Below are positions 39,507-42,603 of a stretch of DNA of 42,603 nt, piece after piece. The stretch comes from a virus. The stretch lies in the IMG/VR virus record IMGVR_UViG_3300037560_000179, positions 1-42,603 of that record, one strand, 5' to 3'. The translations under genes were made by a program, and so were the position numbers. The first letter of the stretch is position 1. Every line of letters begins with the position of its first letter. The notes below the pieces were generated by a model. The model did not search any database and was not told the DNA's origin. It saw nothing but the letters and a program-made list of their open reading frames with translations.

Positions 39507-41510
39507 CTACAAATATTTTTTCATTTCTGTTACAAAATCTGCCCATGTTGAATATTTTATTCCAAGTTCTTTCATAAATAGAGTTGAAAATATATCTCTG
39601 AGCGCCATATTATAAACGAAACAATCCATATAATGATTTGGGGCAGAAGAATATTTTCTTTTCCACTTCCATCCAATAGCATCTCCTTCATCATTTTCAT
39701 CAACTACCCTTTGTTCGTTTTCGTATTGCTTGAAATAATAATCAGTATATTTGTTTTGATGATTATCCGGATTGGGAAAATTCATAAATCCCGGAGGTTG
39801 TGAAATTTCAGTTTTTTTGGACCACTTCAAAGAAATTCTTTCTGCCATATCGTCCTTGATTAAATCAGTCTGAATAATAAAAAGGTTCGGTCGCTCCCTG
39901 GCTGGTTTAAATTTTGGTATATCCTGACCGGCTTTCATTTTCTTTTCTTCGCTACCTCCTTTTATTCCGACAACTGCCATGCCTTCAAATTGATCAATAA
40001 AGCCATATGCATAATGAGCATAGTATCCGGTATCAACTCCGGTCATAATTATTTTCATAGGTGGTTTATCGTCATCATCGCATGGGTATTCCTTCAATAC
40101 AATTGCATTATAAAAATGATCCCATACATTATTTTTTTCCTCATTCCTGTAGGTCCATTTTGGCCGGTCTGTTTTATCCCCTGGCTCGTAAGTTCCTACG
40201 CTGCCCTGGTCAATAGAATAAGTACTTCCGGTCATTGAATGGCCTAACACTTCATAATCTAATCTCGCATCATCAATGGTTCCATTCAGGTCGCATGCGC
40301 ATGTAAGCAATATAATTCTACCGTTCCCGTCTTTTTCGGCTAGTTCATTGGGGATTATGCCATGGTCATAAGGTCGTGTGTTTTTCATAAGTGATCCTGC
40401 CTTAATATCTGTTTTTGTTTCTTCCCAGGGTTGTCCCAAAACTAAATTTATGAAAACTTTTAGTTTTGATTTACTGGTCATTTCTTTATTATAGATCCCC
40501 GCCCATTGATGAGCGTAATGTGTCCAATCATACATAAACGGCGCGGCTGTTAAGCAATTTATGTGATATGAATAATATCCAGGTCGCGTTGTTTCTACAG
40601 ATGGGATCCATTTGCCGGAAAGATTCATTTCATATTTATGCTTTTCCTTAAAGAATGATGCACATTTTTGACAAACATAACCTACTGAGCTTTCAACTAA
40701 CTTACCGGACTTATCCAGGTCAAAAATAATACCTACCTTTTCGCCGTCTATAGTTTCGTTCCAAAGTATTTCTATAAACTCCCCGCACTCCGGACATGGG
40801 ATATTCCATTTTCTTTGGTCACCCATGAGATAAACTTTCTCAATATTGGAAGGTCTAGTTTGTGGAGTAGAAATATAATATTGTTTCATGGAATCTGCAG
40901 CCGTGCTAAATCGTTGCTGAATCAAATCAAAAATATTTCCTTGCTCTTTGTCTGAAATTGGGGCCGCATCCCAATCATCAAAGAATCCAAACTTAAGCGA
41001 TCTTTGTTTTCCTAACTTGTCAACCGATTTTAGCCCGCCAAAAAATGCCCGCCCTCCTGCGAATTCTTTACTTTTTGATGTGTCGCCAGTTCTTACGTTT
41101 CTTCTTCGGATTGTATTTGGTCTGATAAGATGATGAATTCCGCAACTTACAATTCCCTGATCCAATCGAGATTCTACCATTTCTTTAGATAAATCATCAT
41201 CAGCCGAAAGTGCCATAATGTTGCCTGGGTTATTTGCGATGATCCAAAGAATTCCATTTACTAAAACACCTTCCGTAAATCCTATCTGAGCACTTTTCAT
41301 TATTCCAACTACTTTAGCTGGGTGATAAGGTGAAAGCGTATCAACAATCTCGCGAATAGATGGAGTGAGATTATACTTGTATTTTCCCCGAACTTCAGAA
41401 ACGTCACTAGTCAACCTCCGGTATTTTTCGGCAAATTGAGAGGGTGACAATTCCATTTTTGTATCTGGAATTGATTGAAAGATGTCAAGGATTTGATTTT
41501 GGAGGGTCAT
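39507..41510 (-). CDS. Terminase large subunit (GpA family)
   Basis: KVVGIMKSAQIGFTEG near 66-81 is the deviant Walker A of lambda gpA, with the Lys at the start of the loop (lambda K-S-A-R-V-G-Y-S). RSLKFGFFDDWDAAP near 168-182 fits Walker B. Two CXXC pairs (CPECGEFIEILW and YVCQKCASFFKEKHK) form a zinc element. GVDTGYYAHYAYGFIDQFEG near 495-514 begins the nuclease domain, with Asp497 a likely metal ligand. The 667-aa length is close to lambda's 641. It is an ATP-driven DNA packaging motor and endonuclease. Confidence 0.9.
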   Translation of the reverse strand: MTLQNQILDIFQSIPDTKMELSPSQFAEKYRRLTSDVSEVRGKYKYNLTPSIREIVDTLSPYHPAKVVGIMKSAQIGFTEGVLVNGILWIIANNPGNIMALSADDDLSKEMVESRLDQGIVSCGIHHLIRPNTIRRRNVRTGDTSKSKEFAGGRAFFGGLKSVDKLGKQRSLKFGFFDDWDAAPISDKEQGNIFDLIQQRFSTAADSMKQYYISTPQTRPSNIEKVYLMGDQRKWNIPCPECGEFIEILWNETIDGEKVGIIFDLDKSGKLVESSVGYVCQKCASFFKEKHKYEMNLSGKWIPSVETTRPGYYSYHINCLTAAPFMYDWTHYAHQWAGIYNKEMTSKSKLKVFINLVLGQPWEETKTDIKAGSLMKNTRPYDHGIIPNELAEKDGNGRIILLTCACDLNGTIDDARLDYEVLGHSMTGSTYSIDQGSVGTYEPGDKTDRPKWTYRNEEKNNVWDHFYNAIVLKEYPCDDDDKPPMKIIMTGVDTGYYAHYAYGFIDQFEGMAVVGIKGGSEEKKMKAGQDIPKFKPARERPNLFIIQTDLIKDDMAERISLKWSKKTEISQPPGFMNFPNPDNHQNKYTDYYFKQYENEQRVVDENDEGDAIGWKWKRKYSSAPNHYMDCFVYNMALRDIFSTLFMKELGIKYSTWADFVTEMKKYL

Positions 41511-41540
41511 TAATTTATTTACTTACTTGGCATTCTAAAG

Positions 41541-41867
41541 CTAAGAATTATAAATACTGGGTATAATATTTACAAATGGTTTTTCTACTAATTCACCACT
41601 TTCGTTCACCCCATCATAATATTCACCTGTTGATAAATGACATCTTACTTCTTTGGCGCCATATTCGTAAATAGATTTATATCCAAAATAGCTACATACC
41701 TTTTCCGATTGCGCTTTATAATCTCCTTTCATTTCCTTAGTAAAAAATCCACATTTTTTCATCGGACCAAAAGGAAAGAACTCTTTCATAAAGCTTTTAA
41801 GTACCTCATCTTTTTCGTTGGCTGACAATACTGTGTTGCCAATATGATTTGATGTTTTTTGATTCAT
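41541..41867 (-). CDS. Hypothetical protein between terminase subunits, 108 aa
   Basis: ATG at 41867 is preferred; the longer frame overlaps the small subunit. The product has a helical N-terminal half (VLSANEKDEVLKSFMKEFFP) and a C-terminal beta part (LVEKPFVNIIPSIYNS) with Cys residues at CGFF, VCSYFGYKS and VRCHLST. No family recognised. It lies between the terminase genes, so a packaging accessory role is possible. Confidence 0.55.
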   Translation of the reverse strand: MNQKTSNHIGNTVLSANEKDEVLKSFMKEFFPFGPMKKCGFFTKEMKGDYKAQSEKVCSYFGYKSIYEYGAKEVRCHLSTGEYYDGVNESGELVEKPFVNIIPSIYNS

Positions 41868-41871
41868 AATA

Positions 41872-42534
41872 TTATTTTTTTTCACCTCGCGACCTGACCT
41901 CTTTATATTCTTCAACGATTCCATCAACTCCATCAATCAATTGGGATTTAACCTCACTGTAATTCTCATTTATGATTTCAGTCATCTGCTTTTGAATCCT
42001 GATTAAATCATCATGGGTGCCGTCCATCATTTTTACCATTAAAGTAGAAATGCTTTTCGCCTCCTGGAGATATTTATTTTTGAAAGTCTCAACTGAATAA
42101 AGGAAAACATTTCGAACAGCATCCACCGGGATGAGGTCGCCGGACTTTTTATCAATCTCAATCTGCTTCAATCGGTTTTCCTTCTCAAGTTTTTGAACTT
42201 TTAATTTTCTTTCCTTTAGTAATAACTTTCTTAACGCATCTCTACTTTTTGGATCGTCATCCGAATTAAGAATATCATCAATGATTGTATCATCTTCGGT
42301 ATCGTCCGTTTCCTGTTGTTGTGGCTTTTGTTTGGTGATTATACGGTTTAGGTCGAAAGTCTTTCCTCTTTGTATCTGATTCTCAATCCATGATTTGTTA
42401 ACCGGATCATCTATGTCAATGGTCTTGCCCGCCCCCACGACTAACTTAGCGCGCTTCACTGCCATACTGACAGTTGCTATGTTAACCTGCAAACTCTTAG
42501 CTAACTCACTGTATTTTAAAAGGTTTAATGCCAA
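41872..42534 (-). CDS. Terminase small subunit candidate (Nu1-like)
   Basis: The start is TTG at 42534; no ATG precedes the helix-turn-helix at residues 6-28 (YSELAKSLQVNIATVSMAVK), so TTG is needed to keep it. The Nu1-like layout is N-terminal DNA-binding helix-turn-helix, an acidic linker (DDTEDDTIIDDILNSDDD), and a coiled coil (about 98-135, LRKLLLKERKLKVQKLEKEN) followed by a C-terminal domain that would bind gpA. It is first in the late operon. It would recognise packaging sites, which were not located. Confidence 0.65.
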   Translation of the reverse strand: MALNLLKYSELAKSLQVNIATVSMAVKRAKLVVGAGKTIDIDDPVNKSWIENQIQRGKTFDLNRIITKQKPQQQETDDTEDDTIIDDILNSDDDPKSRDALRKLLLKERKLKVQKLEKENRLKQIEIDKKSGDLIPVDAVRNVFLYSVETFKNKYLQEAKSISTLMVKMMDGTHDDLIRIQKQMTEIINENYSEVKSQLIDGVDGIVEEYKEVRSRGEKK

Positions 42535-42566
42535 TGTTAATATTTTAAGTTCACAAACTTAACAAA
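42535..42566 (-). promoter_or_regulatory. Candidate late-operon control site
   Basis: On the minus strand TTTG (42566-42563), 20 bp, TATTAACA (42542-42535) has the Bacteroidota promoter spacing but a poor -7 box. The spacer is almost filled by TTAAGTT-CACA-AACTTAA (42545-42562), a 7-bp-arm inverted repeat, next to the TTG start. GTTAAC follows at 42570-42575. A binding site upstream of the late genes is the safer reading. Confidence 0.4.
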
Positions 42567-42603
42567 CAGGTTAACAGCGTTCAAATCTGTGTAATAAAAA
42601 GAG

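Noticed and set aside
1-42603. Integrase, attachment site or lysogeny repressor
   Set aside because: None was recognised; the single small Cro-like protein is not sufficient to call a lysogeny module.

Overview
The window is a phage genome or prophage segment from a Bacteroidota host. Every recognisable module is viral. The host inference rests on three things seen in the sequence: AT-rich DNA with little obvious Shine-Dalgarno signal, a promoter of the Bacteroidota form (TTTG, 20 bp, TATATTTG at 12511-12542), and Sec signal peptides whose predicted cleavage falls directly before Gln. No integrase, lysogeny repressor or cohesive-end site was recognised, so temperate versus lytic lifestyle cannot be decided from this window.

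Layout, nearly all on the minus strand and read from right to left. (1) 42534-37462: terminase small subunit candidate, GpA-type large terminase, gpW-like joining protein, lambda gpB-type portal. (2) 37553-31473: four consecutive proteins with Sec signal peptides, an unusual insert in a head operon. (3) 31473-30209: probable lysis cassette (small membrane/coiled-coil proteins and a DUF5675 protein). (4) 30206-26627: S49 head protease, gpD decoration, gpE major capsid, FI-like and FII-like proteins, in lambda order. (5) 26637-13969: contractile tail of Mu type: terminator, sheath, tube, tail assembly chaperone with a -1 frameshift site, tape measure, gp46, gp47, an NHL-propeller/gp48 fusion, a fibre-like protein, gpN, gp44 and gp45. 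A secreted-protein gene with its own terminator interrupts the tail genes at 15610-16038. (6) 12546-13972: three plus-strand genes ending in a PP-loop (PAPS reductase-like) protein. (7) 12393-1: early operon with two micromembrane proteins, SbcC/Rad50-like ATPase, RecT annealase, MBL-fold hydrolase, zinc-ribbon protein, an acyl carrier protein, NinG, DUF5131, HNH endonuclease, a Cro-like regulator, a replication organiser, a DnaB-like ATPase, and a helicase whose end in the window enters a DNA methyltransferase motif.

The genes are tightly packed, mostly with ATGA or TAATG stop/start overlaps, so they probably form long operons. Early genes and the plus-strand island diverge from one 150-bp control region (12394-12545) with repeated TGTTAT half-sites. 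The small Cro-like gene is flanked by two near-identical 16-bp inverted repeats that look like its operators. Together the modules describe a myovirus-like phage combining a lambda-type head with a Mu-type tail and its own annealase-based recombination. No stretch over 300 bp lacks a gene; the longest gaps are 12394-12545 and 15450-15609, both described below.
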